DNA of 64,000 bases from Marinithermofilum abyssi (lineage in GTDB: Bacteria; Bacillota; Bacilli; Thermoactinomycetales; DSM-45169). Below the pieces are notes generated by a model. The model was not told the DNA's origin. It searched no databases and worked only from the letters and a program-made list of their open reading frames with translations. Location: NCBI RefSeq assembly GCF_014641195.1, contig NZ_BMHQ01000005.1, positions 186,001-250,000 of the forward strand, given 5' to 3'. The translations under genes were made by a program, and so were the position numbers. This document shows, piece after piece, positions 17,285 through 27,859 of this stretch (its first letter is position 1; each line of letters begins with the position of its first letter).

Positions 17285-18268
17285 TCACTCTTCCGCTTTC
17301 TCGATCTCCTGCTGGAACAGGGCATGGATATACTGGTCCGGGTCGAACTCCTGCAGGTCGTCCACTTTTTCACCCAGACCGACCCATTTCACCGGCAAGC
17401 CCAGCTCGTGCCGGATCGCGATGACGATTCCACCCTTGGCTGTACCGTCCAACTTGGTGAGGACGATCCCGCTCACATCCACCGCTTCACTGAAAATCTT
17501 GGCTTGCTGCAAGGCATTTTGCCCGGTGGTGGCGTCCAGCACGAGCAAAGTTTCATGGGGGGCATCCGGTATCTCCCGCTTCACAACCCGATGCACCTTC
17601 TTCAGCTCTTCCATCAGGTTCACTTTATTTTGCAGGCGGCCGGCGGTATCGCACAGCAAAATATCAGCCCCGCGGGCACGGGCGGCCTGGATGCCGTCGA
17701 AAACCACCGCCGCAGGATCGGAACCTGCCTGATGCCGGATCACATCGACACCGACGCGCTCTCCCCACACTTCCAACTGCTCGATGGCACCGGCCCGGAA
17801 GGTATCCCCGGCAGCCAGGATCACTTTTTTCCCTTCCCGTTTATACTTATTGGCCAGCTTGCCGATGGTAGTGGTTTTGCCCACCCCGTTTACCCCGACA
17901 AAGAGAATCACGGTCAGGCCTTCGGCTTGGATGTTCATCCCCTGCTGTCCATCTTCCCCGCGCAGTAGGTCCGCCAGGATTTCAGAGAGGATCGGCTGCA
18001 ACTCCGCCGGTTCCTTCACTTTGCGTTCTTTCACTTCCCGCCGCAAGCGGTCCACGATCTCCAGCGTGGTGTTTACTCCGACATCGGCGCCGATCAGGAT
18101 GTCCTCCAGTTCTTCATACATCTCTTCGTCGATCTTGCTGCGGTTGAGGACGCTTCCCACCGCGCCCACCAACGAAGAGCTGGTCTTGCTCAATCCGGAA
18201 ACAAATTTTTGCGTCACCGAACCCGTCGTTTGGGATACTTTTTCTTTCAGCCGTTTAAAAAAGCTCAT
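17285..18268 (-). CDS. ftsY: Signal recognition particle receptor FtsY
   Basis: 327 residues. NG-domain GTPase: VGVNGVGKTTTIGKLANKY (about residue 126), LLCDTAGRLQNK and LTKLDGTAKGG. The N-terminal A domain is very short and basic, as in Bacillus. It receives the SRP-ribosome complex at the membrane. It starts 14 bases after smc, as in the Bacillus rnc-smc-ftsY operon. Confidence 0.97.
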   Translation of the reverse strand: MSFFKRLKEKVSQTTGSVTQKFVSGLSKTSSSLVGAVGSVLNRSKIDEEMYEELEDILIGADVGVNTTLEIVDRLRREVKERKVKEPAELQPILSEILADLLRGEDGQQGMNIQAEGLTVILFVGVNGVGKTTTIGKLANKYKREGKKVILAAGDTFRAGAIEQLEVWGERVGVDVIRHQAGSDPAAVVFDGIQAARARGADILLCDTAGRLQNKVNLMEELKKVHRVVKREIPDAPHETLLVLDATTGQNALQQAKIFSEAVDVSGIVLTKLDGTAKGGIVIAIRHELGLPVKWVGLGEKVDDLQEFDPDQYIHALFQQEIEKAEE

Positions 18269-18281
18269 CGCTCGTCCTCCT

Positions 18282-21200
18282 TTACTCCCGTGCCGCTGCC
18301 GCTTCCTTTTGCTCCTCGTAGTCTTCCAGTTTTACGGAAACGATTTTGGACACGCCCGCTTCCTGCATCGTCACCCCGTACAAGACATCGGCACCTTCCA
18401 TGGTCCGCTTGCGGTGAGTGATGATAATAAACTGCGTGTTTTGGGAAAACTCCCGCAGATACCGGGTAAAGCGGGTCAGGTTGGCTTCGTCCAATGCAGC
18501 GTCCACCTCGTCCAACACGCAAAAAGGAACCGGCTTGTACCGCAGGACGGCAAACAGCAGGGCAATGGCGGCCAATGCCCGCTCTCCGCCTGAGAGGAGA
18601 CCCAGGTTTTGCAGTTTTTTCCCCGGCGGCTGCGCCACGATCTCAATGCCGGTGTTCAGCAGATTTTCCGGCTCCGTCAAGCGGAGGTCCGCACGTCCTC
18701 CCCCAAACATTTTAACAAAAACATCCTGAAATTCCGCGCGGATCGCATCAAAGGTTTCCTGGAAACGGCGGGACATCTCCGATTCAATGGTGTGGATCAC
18801 GTCAAAGAGGGATTCTTTGGCTTCCACCAAATCATCCCGTTGACCTTTGAGGAAGTCCAGACGTCCGTTCAGCCGCTCAAACTCTTCGATCGCGCCGAGG
18901 TTCACCTCGCCCAGTGCGGCGATCCGGCTTTTGAGCGACCGCACTTCCCGTTCCGCCTCTTTGGCATCCGCCGGTTTTTCATATCGTTCCCGGGCTAGTT
19001 CAAAGCTGATTTCGTACTCCTCCGCCAGCTTCTCCAACAAGTGGTTCAGCTCCACATCCATCCGGTTGACCTGCACTTCCTGCTGATGAATGGTTTCTTC
19101 TTGCTTGCGAAGGTGTTGCTGCGCTTCACGCCAATGCTTCTCTTTCTCGCTCCGTTCCGCCTGCAACTGATCCCGGCCTTGCTTGGCCTGTTGCAGCTGT
19201 TCCAGTATCCGGGCCTTTTCCTCCCGCAGACGATGCGCCGATTCAGCCAGACGTTCCGTTTCCTTATCGTTGTCCGCCACGCCAGTTTCCAACTGGGCAA
19301 GTTGTTCCCGGGTCTCTTCAATCTGCCGGTTGATACGGTCCAGCTCTTTTTGCAAGCGGCGGCAATCCGCTTCAAGATGATCCCGCTCCTGATTCAAACG
19401 GGCCGCCTCGATTTTCCAGTCGGTAATCACCCGGTGAGCGGCATCCTTTTCGGTAGCCTGCTGTTCCAACTCTTCCTGGGAAGCGGCGATCTGCGCCTCG
19501 ACCTCTCGCTGTTCTTCCCGAACGCGGGCCAGCCGATTCGCCAGCTCCGCCCGCTTCTCATCGGTTCGCTCTCCCTCTTGAAACAAGGTTTCCAGATCGC
19601 TCCGCACCGATTCCAACTGCGCCTCGATAGAACGTTTCTCCGCAGCCAGCTCCCGTTCGCTGCCTTTCAGCTCCTGTTGCCGAAGGCGAAGCTCTTCCCC
19701 CTTCTTGCGCAGAGCCTCCAGCTGATTCTCCAACTGCCCCATTTCCTTCGACTGCTTTTCCATTGCAGCACGGGCCCGCTGGAACTCTTGTTCCGCTTCG
19801 GCAATCTGCTGATCCAACTCGTCCACTTGACGGGAACGTCCCAACAGATTGGATTTCGATTTTTGGCGGCTTCCGCCGGACATTGAGCCGCCGGGATTGA
19901 CGACATCCCCGTCCAAGGTGACAATGCGAAAACGGTACCCCACCCTGCGGGCAATCCGGTTGGCATCCTCCAGGGTTCGGGAAACGATCACCTGACCCAG
20001 CAGGCTTTGCACCACCTTGCGGTAGCGCTCTTCGGTTTTCACGAGATCCGCCGCAATCCCGACAAACCCCTCCGCCGATGCCAGTTTGTCTCGCTCGGAA
20101 GCGGGAATGAATCGGCCTTGGATGACATCCAGCGGCAAAAACGTGGCTCGCCCGGCCCGCGATTCTTTCAAAAAGCGGATCCCGCGGCGGCCGGTTTCTT
20201 CATCTTCCACCACCAAATGCTGCATCGCTCCGCCTAATGCGGTTTCCATCGCCGCTTCAAATTCCGCCGGCACCTGAATCAGTTGAGCCACCGCGCCGTG
20301 AATGCCCTTCAACTGGGGATTTCCGCGGTCCCGTGCCTTGAGGACCTCTTTCACCCCTTGCAAAAAACCGGCGTGATCCGCCTCCATATCTTTCACAATT
20401 TCCCGGCGGGACCGAAGCGCATCCAAGCGCTGCTCCGCCTGCCGCAATTCCCTGGAAAGGGCAGCCGATTTCTGTTCCAGCTGCTGTCGCCGCGCCTCGC
20501 TCTCCATATACGATTGGATGCTTTTTTGCAGCGCTGTTTCCACTTCGTCTCTTTTTTTGATCAAATCATCCATCTTGTGAGTAAGGACGCGTTCTTTCCG
20601 TTCCAGGTCCCCTTCCTTTTCCGTCAGCACTTCCTCCCGATCTGTACGGAGCTCCTGCTGCTCGGCAAGGTGGCGCTCTTCGCTTTTCAGGGCCGTTTCT
20701 TCATTGATCAAGGCTTGCAGACGCTGTTTCAACTCATCGAGACTGCCGCTCTCGGCGGCACCCGCCTCGGCCAGTTTCGCTTCTGCCTCCTGCAGCTGGG
20801 ATTCCACCTCGCTCAAGCGCTTCTTCGTTTCTTCCCATTGCTGTAACTGACGGGTATGCTCTGCTTCTACCCGCTCTTTCTCCCCTTGTAGTTCTTCCAG
20901 TTGGCGCCGGGTCTGCTCCCGGGATTCGGTACGGTTTTTCGCCCGTTCCAGCAACACTTCCCGCTGCCCTTCCGCTTTCTCCAGCTCTTCGCTGACCTGG
21001 AGCAAAACTACCTGCAGGCGTTCCAACTCTTGTTCCTGATGTTTGATCCGGGCTTGAAGTTCTTCCAACAGCTTTTCCCGTTGTTGAACTTCTTCCGTCC
21101 AGTGTTCCCGTTCCCCGGAAAGTCCTTTCAACTGTTCCGTCGCTTCCTGCCATGCCTGGTGCAAGGATTCAATCCGATGGACATACAGCCCGACTTCCGT

Positions 21201-21872
21201 ACGGGATAAGTCTTCTTTCAATTGTTTGTACTTCTCCGCTTTTTCCGCTTGTTCCGCCAGCGGTTCCACCTGCGTTTCCAGCTCGCTGATCAAATCATAA
21301 ATACGGGATAAGTTCTGATCGGTGGTATCCAGCTTCTTTTCCGCTTCCCGCTTGCGGGTTTTGTATTTTACTATCCCTGCCGCTTCTTCAAAGATCGCCC
21401 GGCGGTCTTCAGACTTCGTGCTCAGAATCTCGTCAATCCGCCCTTGTCCAATCATCGAGTAGGCTTCTTTCCCGATCCCCGTATCCATAAAAAGCTCCGT
21501 GATATCTTTGAGGCGGCAAGCCTGTTTGTTTATGTAATACTCGCTCTCCCCGGACCGGTATACCCGACGTGTCACGGTAACTTCCGAATAATCCAGGTTC
21601 AAGCGCTGGTCAGTATTGTCAAACGTAATGGAAACTTCACAGTAACCCACCGGCTTGCGGGAGTCGCTCCCGGAAAAAATCACGTCCTGCATGCTGGCTC
21701 CCCGCAAGGACTTGGCACTTTGTTCCCCCAGTACCCAGCGGATTCCGTCGGTGACATTACTCTTACCGCTACCGTTGGGGCCCACCACAGCCGTTACCCC
21801 TGGAACGATCTCCAACTCGGTCCGGTTGGCAAAGGATTTAAATCCGTTCAGTTCCAACCGTTTGAGATGCAT
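18282..21872 (-). CDS. smc: Chromosome partition protein SMC
   Basis: 1196 residues, full length. N-terminal ATPase half [18 protein letters not shown] (about residue 30), two long coiled coils (about 165-505 and 680-1020), a hinge with [13 protein letters not shown], and C-terminal signature [18 protein letters not shown] with Walker [18 protein letters not shown] forms condensin with ScpA and ScpB and organises origins. SD AAGGAGGGAA. A possible extended -10 (TGTTAAAAT, hexamer 21916-21921) lies upstream. Confidence 0.97.
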   Translation of the reverse strand: MHLKRLELNGFKSFANRTELEIVPGVTAVVGPNGSGKSNVTDGIRWVLGEQSAKSLRGASMQDVIFSGSDSRKPVGYCEVSITFDNTDQRLNLDYSEVTVTRRVYRSGESEYYINKQACRLKDITELFMDTGIGKEAYSMIGQGRIDEILSTKSEDRRAIFEEAAGIVKYKTRKREAEKKLDTTDQNLSRIYDLISELETQVEPLAEQAEKAEKYKQLKEDLSRTEVGLYVHRIESLHQAWQEATEQLKGLSGEREHWTEEVQQREKLLEELQARIKHQEQELERLQVVLLQVSEELEKAEGQREVLLERAKNRTESREQTRRQLEELQGEKERVEAEHTRQLQQWEETKKRLSEVESQLQEAEAKLAEAGAAESGSLDELKQRLQALINEETALKSEERHLAEQQELRTDREEVLTEKEGDLERKERVLTHKMDDLIKKRDEVETALQKSIQSYMESEARRQQLEQKSAALSRELRQAEQRLDALRSRREIVKDMEADHAGFLQGVKEVLKARDRGNPQLKGIHGAVAQLIQVPAEFEAAMETALGGAMQHLVVEDEETGRRGIRFLKESRAGRATFLPLDVIQGRFIPASERDKLASAEGFVGIAADLVKTEERYRKVVQSLLGQVIVSRTLEDANRIARRVGYRFRIVTLDGDVVNPGGSMSGGSRQKSKSNLLGRSRQVDELDQQIAEAEQEFQRARAAMEKQSKEMGQLENQLEALRKKGEELRLRQQELKGSERELAAEKRSIEAQLESVRSDLETLFQEGERTDEKRAELANRLARVREEQREVEAQIAASQEELEQQATEKDAAHRVITDWKIEAARLNQERDHLEADCRRLQKELDRINRQIEETREQLAQLETGVADNDKETERLAESAHRLREEKARILEQLQQAKQGRDQLQAERSEKEKHWREAQQHLRKQEETIHQQEVQVNRMDVELNHLLEKLAEEYEISFELARERYEKPADAKEAEREVRSLKSRIAALGEVNLGAIEEFERLNGRLDFLKGQRDDLVEAKESLFDVIHTIESEMSRRFQETFDAIRAEFQDVFVKMFGGGRADLRLTEPENLLNTGIEIVAQPPGKKLQNLGLLSGGERALAAIALLFAVLRYKPVPFCVLDEVDAALDEANLTRFTRYLREFSQNTQFIIITHRKRTMEGADVLYGVTMQEAGVSKIVSVKLEDYEEQKEAAAARE

Positions 21873-22030
21873 CCTGCTTCCCTCCTTTCAATCCAGCCGT
21901 AAAAGGCAATAAATAATTTTAACATAGTTGCAATCCATTGAGAGGAAACATTTCCCCCTATGAAAAAGGAAATCCTGTGAACAAATTGTATCCTTTCATC
22001 GATCCCGACTCCTCTTGATCTCTCGTCAAA

Positions 22031-22054
22031 GAAAAAACGGGACCCTATTCCCGT
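22031..22054 (-). terminator. Intrinsic terminator after csaA
   Basis: ACGGGA-ATAGGG-TCCCGT then TTTTTCTTT on the minus strand, just after the csaA stop. Confidence 0.85.
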
Positions 22055-22067
22055 CATCCATTTAAAA

Positions 22068-22403
22068 TTACAACACTCGTTTGCCAGGCGGCACCTCACG
22101 GTCAGGCTGGATCAATGCCACTTCCCCGCCCTCCAGCATGACTCCCAGCACCAGCACGTCCGACATGAAGTCGGCGATTTGACGGGGCGGAAAGTTGGTT
22201 ACTGCCAACACCTGCTTTCCTGGCAGCTCTTCCAGTGAATACAGCTTGGTAATCTGTGCACTGCTCTTTTTCACACCGTACTCCCCAAAGTCGATCCACA
22301 GTTTAAACGCCGGTTTCCGTGCTTTGGGGAACGCCTCGGCATGGATCACTTTTCCAGCGCGGATTTCCAGCTTTGCAAAGTCTTCATAGTCAGCTTGGGA
22401 CAT
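22068..22403 (-). CDS. csaA: Tyrosyl-tRNA-synthetase C-domain-like chaperone CsaA
   Basis: 111 residues, the normal CsaA length from ATG 22403 (GAAAGGAGAGG upstream). It is a stand-alone tRNA-binding OB fold: FAKLEIRAGKVIHAEAFPKA, KPAFKLWIDFGEYGVKKSSAQIT and VLAVTNFPPRQIADFMSDVL. CsaA of Bacillus is a dimeric export-related chaperone. Its position between smc and rnc is not the Bacillus subtilis order. The leader upstream contains a pseudoknot candidate (22459-22517). Confidence 0.93.
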   Translation of the reverse strand: MSQADYEDFAKLEIRAGKVIHAEAFPKARKPAFKLWIDFGEYGVKKSSAQITKLYSLEELPGKQVLAVTNFPPRQIADFMSDVLVLGVMLEGGEVALIQPDREVPPGKRVL

Positions 22404-22458
22404 TCGAACCTCTCCTTTCAGACACATCCTAGAGATCGTCGTCAAAAGTGACGTCTTG

Positions 22459-22517
22459 TAATTACCCCAAGGGGCACTTCCTTCGGGCGCCGGGGGATTT
22501 TTGGGTAGTTAGCGCCC
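22459..22517. other. H-type pseudoknot candidate between csaA and rnc
   Basis: Helix 1 pairs TAATTACCC (22459-22467) with GGGTAGTTA (22503-22511). Helix 2 pairs GGGCGC (22485-22490) with GCGCCC (22512-22517). The 3' strands are adjacent, so the helices could stack. Read on plus, helix 1 is complete with one G.U pair; read on minus (the csaA leader, ending 55 bases before its ATG), the same position is a C.A mismatch. No family match recalled. Confidence 0.45.
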
Positions 22518-22623
22518 TCAGTCCGTTTCTGTTTCAGGCACTACCTCTATAAAAACCATTCAATGGACGGTACTCCTATGCTTTACCGTTTTCTTCTTCC
22601 CCCGGTCATATCCCTGTAGTCAA

Positions 22624-22652
22624 CAAAAAAACCACCGGCAGGCGCCGATGGT
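22624..22652 (-). terminator. Intrinsic terminator after rnc
   Basis: ACCATCGGC-GCCT-GCCGGTGGT then TTTTTTG on the minus strand. The loop side begins at the rnc stop, so csaA must have its own promoter; TATAGA (22546-22551) is a weak candidate -10. Confidence 0.85.
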
Positions 22653-22654
22653 TG

Positions 22655-23350
22655 TCAGGTGTTCCGTTTTTGAAACTGTTGCAGCCCTTCGGCGGCTGCC
22701 CGTTGTTCCGCTTCTTTTTTGCTGCGGCCGGAGCCCCGCCCCAGTTTGCGTCCGTTGAGCCAGACTTCCGCTACGAATTGACGGTCGTGTGCGGGCCCCT
22801 GGACATCCACGATCTGATACTCCAAGCTGCCAAGCCGTTCTTGCTGCACCACTTCCTGCAGCTGGCTCTTGGCATCGGTGGCCTGTGCCAACCATTCGTC
22901 ATCGATACGAGGGAAGATGACCGATTGCAAAAACCCTTTGACTCCGTCCAATCCTTTTTCGAGGTACAAAGCGCCGATAAAAGCTTCAAACACATCGGCC
23001 AACAGGGCGGGCCGGTTTCTGCCCCCGGTCAACTCCTCTCCTTTTCCAAGACGAACATGCTTGCCAAAATCCAATTCTTTTGCAAATGCGGCCAGGGAGG
23101 GCTCACACACCACCCTGGCACGCATTCGCGTCAAATCCCCTTCATTCAGCTGAGGGTATCGGTGGAACAAAAACTCGGAAACCGTCAACTCCAACACAGC
23201 GTCCCCCAAAAACTCCAACCGTTCGTTGTCCTCTTGGGAACGATCGCCCTTTTTTTCGTGCGCATACGAGGTATGGGTGAATGCTTGTAAATAGAGTTTC
23301 TCGTTTTCCAACGCGAGGCCGATCTTCTCTCCCAGTTCGGCCAGGTTCAT
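22655..23350 (-). CDS. rnc: Ribonuclease III
   Basis: 231 residues. RNase III signature [18 protein letters not shown] (about residue 42) with the catalytic Glu and Asp, the second metal site [17 protein letters not shown], and a C-terminal dsRNA-binding domain ([18 protein letters not shown] to [15 protein letters not shown]). It processes rRNA precursors and dsRNA. It begins 28 bases after fabF. Confidence 0.96.
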   Translation of the reverse strand: MNLAELGEKIGLALENEKLYLQAFTHTSYAHEKKGDRSQEDNERLEFLGDAVLELTVSEFLFHRYPQLNEGDLTRMRARVVCEPSLAAFAKELDFGKHVRLGKGEELTGGRNRPALLADVFEAFIGALYLEKGLDGVKGFLQSVIFPRIDDEWLAQATDAKSQLQEVVQQERLGSLEYQIVDVQGPAHDRQFVAEVWLNGRKLGRGSGRSKKEAEQRAAAEGLQQFQKRNT

Positions 23351-23377
23351 CCGCTTTCACCACCTGCTTATTGGGCC

Positions 23378-24619
23378 TCAGTCATCGTATGTCTTCAACG
23401 CAATGGTCGCGTTATGTCCGCCAAATCCGAGGGAATTGGACAACGCCGCGCGGACCGGGGCCTTCCGTGCTTCATTGGGGACATAATCCAGATCGCACTC
23501 CGGATCCGGTGTCTCATAATTGATTGTCGGCGGAAGAATCTGTTCCTTCAATGCCAGCGCCGTAGCGATGGCTTCCACTCCACCTGCCGCGCCCAACAAG
23601 TGACCAAACATGGACTTGCTGGAGCTGATCGCCAGTTTGCGTGCATGATCTCCAAAGGCATTCTTGATGGCCAGGGTTTCAAACTTGTCATTCAGCTCGG
23701 TGGACGTGCCGTGGGCGTTAATATAGTCGATGTCCTCCGGCTGCAGACCGGCATCTTTGATCGCCCGCAGCATCGCCCGCGACGCACCTTCTCCTTCCGG
23801 TGCCGGGCTGGTCAGGTGATAAGCATCTCCGCTCATGCCGTAACCGGCCACTTCGGCGATAATATCAGCTCCGCGGGCCAGGGCGTGATCCAGGGTTTCT
23901 AGAATCAGCACACCAGCTCCCTCACCCATGACAAAGCCGTCGCGATCTTTATCAAAGGGACGGCTGGCTTTTTCCGGCTCGTCATTGCGGGTGGACAGAG
24001 CCTGAAGAGCATTGAACCCGGCAACAGCCATCGGTGTAATAGTGGACTCGGTACCGCCGGCCATCATCACGTCGGCATCGCCGCGCTGCAGGATTTTCAT
24101 CGCATCACCGATAGAGTGAGTCCCAGTCGCACAAGCGGAAACCGCCGAGCTGTTCGGCCCTTTGGCCCCCGTTTGGATGGAGACTTGCCCCGCAGCCATG
24201 TTGGCGATCATCATCGGGATAAAGAAAGGACTGACCCGTCTCGGGCCGCGTTTCAGATAAATGTTGTGCTGCTCTTCCCAAGTTCGGAGACCGCCGATCC
24301 CTGAACCGATATAGACACCGACACGATCCGGATCTTCTTTTTCAATATCCAGCTCCGCATCCTTCAGCGCCATTTTCGCCGCAGCCACGGCAAACTGGAC
24401 AAACCGGTCCATGCGCCGGGCTTCCTTTTTGTCCATGTAATCCAGCGGATCGAAATCAGTCACTTCTGCCGCAATTTTGGTTGCGAAATCGCTGGCATCA
24501 AACTGGGTGATCGGTCCCACACCGGAAACACCCGTAATCAAGTTGTTCCAAAACGTGGATATATCACTGCCGATTGGCGATATGACACCCATACCGGTGA
24601 TGACTACCCGTTTGTTCAC
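23378..24619 (-). CDS. fabF: 3-oxoacyl-ACP synthase II
   Basis: 413 residues from GTG 24619. Condensing-enzyme active site: Cys in [17 protein letters not shown] (about residue 164), His in [11 protein letters not shown] and [13 protein letters not shown] (about residues 304 and 341). It elongates acyl-ACP with malonyl-ACP in type II fatty-acid synthesis. It follows acpP in the fab cluster. Confidence 0.96.
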   Translation of the reverse strand: MNKRVVITGMGVISPIGSDISTFWNNLITGVSGVGPITQFDASDFATKIAAEVTDFDPLDYMDKKEARRMDRFVQFAVAAAKMALKDAELDIEKEDPDRVGVYIGSGIGGLRTWEEQHNIYLKRGPRRVSPFFIPMMIANMAAGQVSIQTGAKGPNSSAVSACATGTHSIGDAMKILQRGDADVMMAGGTESTITPMAVAGFNALQALSTRNDEPEKASRPFDKDRDGFVMGEGAGVLILETLDHALARGADIIAEVAGYGMSGDAYHLTSPAPEGEGASRAMLRAIKDAGLQPEDIDYINAHGTSTELNDKFETLAIKNAFGDHARKLAISSSKSMFGHLLGAAGGVEAIATALALKEQILPPTINYETPDPECDLDYVPNEARKAPVRAALSNSLGFGGHNATIALKTYDD

Positions 24620-24679
24620 GAGAATTCACCGCCTTTTATCCATAACGAGAATGGGAGGTTACTTGTAAGTGGGAGAGAG

Positions 24680-24705
24680 AAGTCCCGTCTTGCACAACGG
24701 GACTT
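24680..24705 (-). terminator. Hairpin between acpP and fabF
   Basis: AAGTCCCGT/ACGGGACTT perfect 9-bp stem directly after acpP. It is followed only by CTCTCTCC, so it is more likely an mRNA-stabilising or attenuating hairpin than a full terminator. Confidence 0.5.
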
Positions 24706-24715
24706 GACTCCACTA

Positions 24716-24949
24716 TTACGAACGAGATTCGATGTAATTGACTACATCTCCCACGGTGTTGATTTTTTCCGCTTGCTCATCGGAAATTTCCATTTGGAAC
24801 TCATCTTCCAATTCCATGATCAAGTCCATCACTGCCAGGGAGTCGGCTCCCAAGTCATCCTTGATGGAAGCTTCCGGCGTTACTTCGGAAGGATCTACAC
24901 CCAGGTGATCCACGATGATGCGTTGCACGCGTTCCAATGTATCTGCCAT
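24716..24949 (-). CDS. acpP: Acyl carrier protein
   Basis: 77 residues from ATG 24949 (GGGAGGTG upstream). Phosphopantetheine site serine in [20 protein letters not shown] (about residue 37), acidic helix II and C-terminal VGDVVNYI. It carries the growing acyl chain. It may have its own promoter with TATAAT at 24970-24975, which fits the high ACP demand. Confidence 0.96.
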   Translation of the reverse strand: MADTLERVQRIIVDHLGVDPSEVTPEASIKDDLGADSLAVMDLIMELEDEFQMEISDEQAEKINTVGDVVNYIESRS

Positions 24950-24969
24950 TTCCTTCACCTCCCTTTCGT

Positions 24970-24975
24970 ATTATA
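24970..24975 (-). promoter_or_regulatory. Possible acpP promoter, -10 box
   Basis: Perfect TATAAT on the minus strand inside the palindrome CGTATAATACG, 21 bases before acpP. The -35 region (TAGTTT, 17 bases upstream) is poor. Confidence 0.45.
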
Positions 24976-25107
24976 CGAAATGTATCATAAAAAAACTAGC
25001 AGCGTCTTTTTCCCTCTCGCTCTCTTTCTGTACTGCCAAAGGAGCTCGATGAGAAACGGTTCACGAGCTGATTCTCTATCGCTTGCCTACACCGCAGTGA
25101 GGCTTTC

Positions 25108-25851
25108 TCAAGCCATCACCATGCCGCCATCCACATTGAGCGTCTGCCCGGTGATATAGGCCGCGTCATCAGAGGCTAAAAACCGAACGGCCTTGGCCAC
25201 GTCTTCCGGTGCGCCCAATCGTCCGAGGGGGATTTGTTTGGACAACTCCCCGCGTACATCTTCGCCCAACTGCGAAGTCATATCGGTCTCGATGAAACCG
25301 GGGGCGATGGCGTTCACAGTAACCCCGCGGGCAGCCAGTTCTTTGGCCGTGGTTTTGGTCAAGCCGATAACACCGGCTTTGGCGGCGACATAGTTGGCTT
25401 GTCCCGGATTACCCATCAGACCCACCACAGAACTGATATTGATAATCCGTCCGAACCGCTGCTTCACCATGGGACGGCTGACGGCTTTGGTACAGAGGAA
25501 GACCCCTTTCAAGTTGGTATCGACCACCTGATCCCAGTCTTCCTCCTTCATGCGCATCAGCAACATATCCCGAGTGATACCGGCATTATTCACCAGGATA
25601 TCCACCCGGCCAAATTCGGATACAACCTGCTTTACCGCCGCATCCACCTGTTCCGCATCCGAGACGTTCGCCTGGATGGCGACCGCTTTGCGTCCCAGGT
25701 CCTGGATGCGGTTCACCACATCTTCCGCAGCATCCCGGTTACCGGCATACACCACTGCCACATCGGCTCCCGCCTCTGCCAACTCCAGGGAGACGGCTCG
25801 GCCAATACCTCGGGATCCGCCGGTCACCATGGCTACTTTTCCAGTAAGCAT
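25108..25851 (-). CDS. fabG: 3-oxoacyl-ACP reductase
   Basis: 247 residues of the short-chain dehydrogenase family: [23 protein letters not shown]-binding loop, NNAGITRDM, catalytic Ser in [21 protein letters not shown] (Tyr and Lys, about 152 and 156) and C-terminal [13 protein letters not shown]. It reduces 3-oxoacyl-ACP. SD GAGGAGG. Confidence 0.96.
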   Translation of the reverse strand: MLTGKVAMVTGGSRGIGRAVSLELAEAGADVAVVYAGNRDAAEDVVNRIQDLGRKAVAIQANVSDAEQVDAAVKQVVSEFGRVDILVNNAGITRDMLLMRMKEEDWDQVVDTNLKGVFLCTKAVSRPMVKQRFGRIINISSVVGLMGNPGQANYVAAKAGVIGLTKTTAKELAARGVTVNAIAPGFIETDMTSQLGEDVRGELSKQIPLGRLGAPEDVAKAVRFLASDDAAYITGQTLNVDGGMVMA

Positions 25852-25897
25852 CGAACTCCTCCTCTCAAAAACGGTTCATTTTCCAGCCACCATGATG

Positions 25898-26833
25898 TCA
25901 TTGAAGGGAATCCAGCCCCTTTTCCAAAGAAGCGGGGTCTTGAATGGAGACAGCCTTGGCCCGCCGTTCAATCCGGCGAACCAACCCGGTCAACACATTG
26001 CCCGGGCCGATTTCCACAAACGTGTCCACTCCCTGATCCAGCATCCAACGGATGCTGTCTTCCCACAAGACTGGAGACACCACTTGTTTCACCAGCAACC
26101 TGCGGATTTCCTCCGCAGATTGTACAGCTTGACCGGTTACATTGGCCACTACCGGGACGGCGGCGTCCCTGATCGTCACTTCATTCAAGGCACTTTCCAG
26201 ACGCTCGGCAGCAGGACGCATCAAGCGGGAATGGAAAGGACCGCTTACCGACAGTGGGATCACCCGCCGTGCACCGGCTTCCTGAGCTTCTTCCCCTGCC
26301 CGTTTTACCGCTTCGGCATGGCCGGAGATCACCAATTGTCCCGGACAGTTATAGTTGGCCGGTTCCACGCTTTGTTCCTCCGTGGAAGCCTCCCGGCAGA
26401 CCGCATCCACCTGTTCCCGATCCAGGCCGATGACGGCAGACATTGCCCCCTGGCCGGCAGGAACAGCCTCTTCCATATAGAGTCCCCGACGATGTACGGT
26501 CAGTACAGCCTCTTCAAAGGAAAGAGCCTCCGCCGCTACGAGGGCGGAATATTCCCCCAGACTGTGACCCGCGACAAAGTCGGGACGGATGTCCGCATCC
26601 TGAAACATCCGGAACAGTGCCACACTGGTGGTTAGGATGGCTGGCTGGGCATTGGCCGTCAGACGAAGCTCTTCCTCCGGTCCTTCAAAACACAGGCGGG
26701 ACAAAGAGTAGCCCAGGATATCATCTGCTTTCTCAAAACATTGCCGAGCACGCTCATCCGCCTGGAACGCCGTTTGACCCATCCCAACCGATTGCGAGCC
26801 CTGTCCGGGAAAGAGAATCGCGGTTTTTCCCAT
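25898..26833 (-). CDS. fabD: Malonyl-CoA:ACP transacylase
   Basis: 311 residues. ILFPGQGSQSVGMG start, active-site serine in VAGHSLGEYSALVA (about residue 92), catalytic His in SGPFHSRLM (about 200) and LVSPVLWEDSIRWM-like C-terminal region. It loads malonyl groups on ACP. Operon position fabH-fabD-fabG. Confidence 0.95.
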   Translation of the reverse strand: MGKTAILFPGQGSQSVGMGQTAFQADERARQCFEKADDILGYSLSRLCFEGPEEELRLTANAQPAILTTSVALFRMFQDADIRPDFVAGHSLGEYSALVAAEALSFEEAVLTVHRRGLYMEEAVPAGQGAMSAVIGLDREQVDAVCREASTEEQSVEPANYNCPGQLVISGHAEAVKRAGEEAQEAGARRVIPLSVSGPFHSRLMRPAAERLESALNEVTIRDAAVPVVANVTGQAVQSAEEIRRLLVKQVVSPVLWEDSIRWMLDQGVDTFVEIGPGNVLTGLVRRIERRAKAVSIQDPASLEKGLDSLQ

Positions 26834-26865
26834 CTTTTCACCCCTCTTCTAGCGTGATGATCGAA

Positions 26866-27855
26866 TCAGCTCATTGTCCATTTCAGGACAGCGGATCCCC
26901 AAGTCAAACCTCCGCCGAAGCCTACCAAAACAAGGGTATCCCCTTTGCGAACCTTTCCGGCTCTGACCGCCTCATCCAGCGCCACAGGGATGGAGGCGGA
27001 GGACATGTTGCCGTAGCGGTCCAGGTTGACAATCACTTTATCTTCCGACAACCCCAACCGCTTCACCGCCGCTTCAATGATCCGCGTATTGGCTTGGTGG
27101 GGTACCAGAAAATCGATATCTTCCTTGGTCAACCCAGCGCGGTGCAATGCTTCTTCGGCGGAAGAACCCAGTACCCGCACGGCAAACTTGAACACTTCCC
27201 GTCCGTTCATGGAAATCGTGTGCAGCTGTTTCTCCACTGTTTCCATCGTGGCGGGCAACCGGGATCCCCCTGCCGGCTGCTTCAACTGATGGCCGCCGGA
27301 ACCGTCTCCTCCGAGATCGAAAGCCAAGAAGCCCTCGCCCTCATCTACCGGACCCAACACGGCGGCACCGGCTCCATCCCCGAACAGGACACAGGTGTTT
27401 CGGTCTGTCCAGTCCACGATCCGGGACAGGCAGTCCACTCCAATCACCAAAGCATGGCGATACACACCGTTTTGAATAAACTGGGCAGCTGTGGTGATTC
27501 CGTACAAAAAGCCGGTGCAAGCCGCGGACAAATCGAAGGTAGCCGCCTTCTTGGCCTGGATTGCTTCCTGCACCAAGCAAGCGGTAGCCGGGAACATCAT
27601 ATCGGGAGTGACAGTGGCGACAATAATCAAGTCCAATTCCTCTGCCGAGATCCCCGCCGATTCTAAGGCCCGCCGCGCCGCTTCCACCGCCAAATCGGAA
27701 GATGCCTGGTTTTCAGCTGCGATTCGGCGCTCCCGGATCCCCGTACGGCTGCGAATCCATTCATCACTGGTGTCAACCATTTTTTCCAACTCGGCATTCG
27801 TCAAGACTTTTTCGGGCAGATAAGCGCCCGTGCCGATGATCCCCACCGATGCCAT
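26866..27855 (-). CDS. fabH: 3-oxoacyl-ACP synthase III
   Basis: 329 residues. [17 protein letters not shown] start, active-site Cys in [17 protein letters not shown] (about residue 112), His in [19 protein letters not shown] (about 255) and Asn in [19 protein letters not shown] (about 285). It starts chains from acyl-CoA, and in Bacilli often uses branched primers. It begins four bases after plsX. Confidence 0.95.
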   Translation of the reverse strand: MASVGIIGTGAYLPEKVLTNAELEKMVDTSDEWIRSRTGIRERRIAAENQASSDLAVEAARRALESAGISAEELDLIIVATVTPDMMFPATACLVQEAIQAKKAATFDLSAACTGFLYGITTAAQFIQNGVYRHALVIGVDCLSRIVDWTDRNTCVLFGDGAGAAVLGPVDEGEGFLAFDLGGDGSGGHQLKQPAGGSRLPATMETVEKQLHTISMNGREVFKFAVRVLGSSAEEALHRAGLTKEDIDFLVPHQANTRIIEAAVKRLGLSEDKVIVNLDRYGNMSSASIPVALDEAVRAGKVRKGDTLVLVGFGGGLTWGSAVLKWTMS

Positions 27856-27859
27856 CTCA

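Noticed and set aside
6762-22568. CCATTCAATGGACG found at both 6763 and 22557, with CCATTTAATGG at 7925
   Set aside because: Short and partly self-complementary; the contexts (end of a coding region, intergenic DNA) share nothing else, so it is probably coincidence.
26443-27666. Plus-strand open frame of 407 codons across fabD and fabH
   Set aside because: Antisense shadow of two confidently identified genes; no motif and no sensible start.
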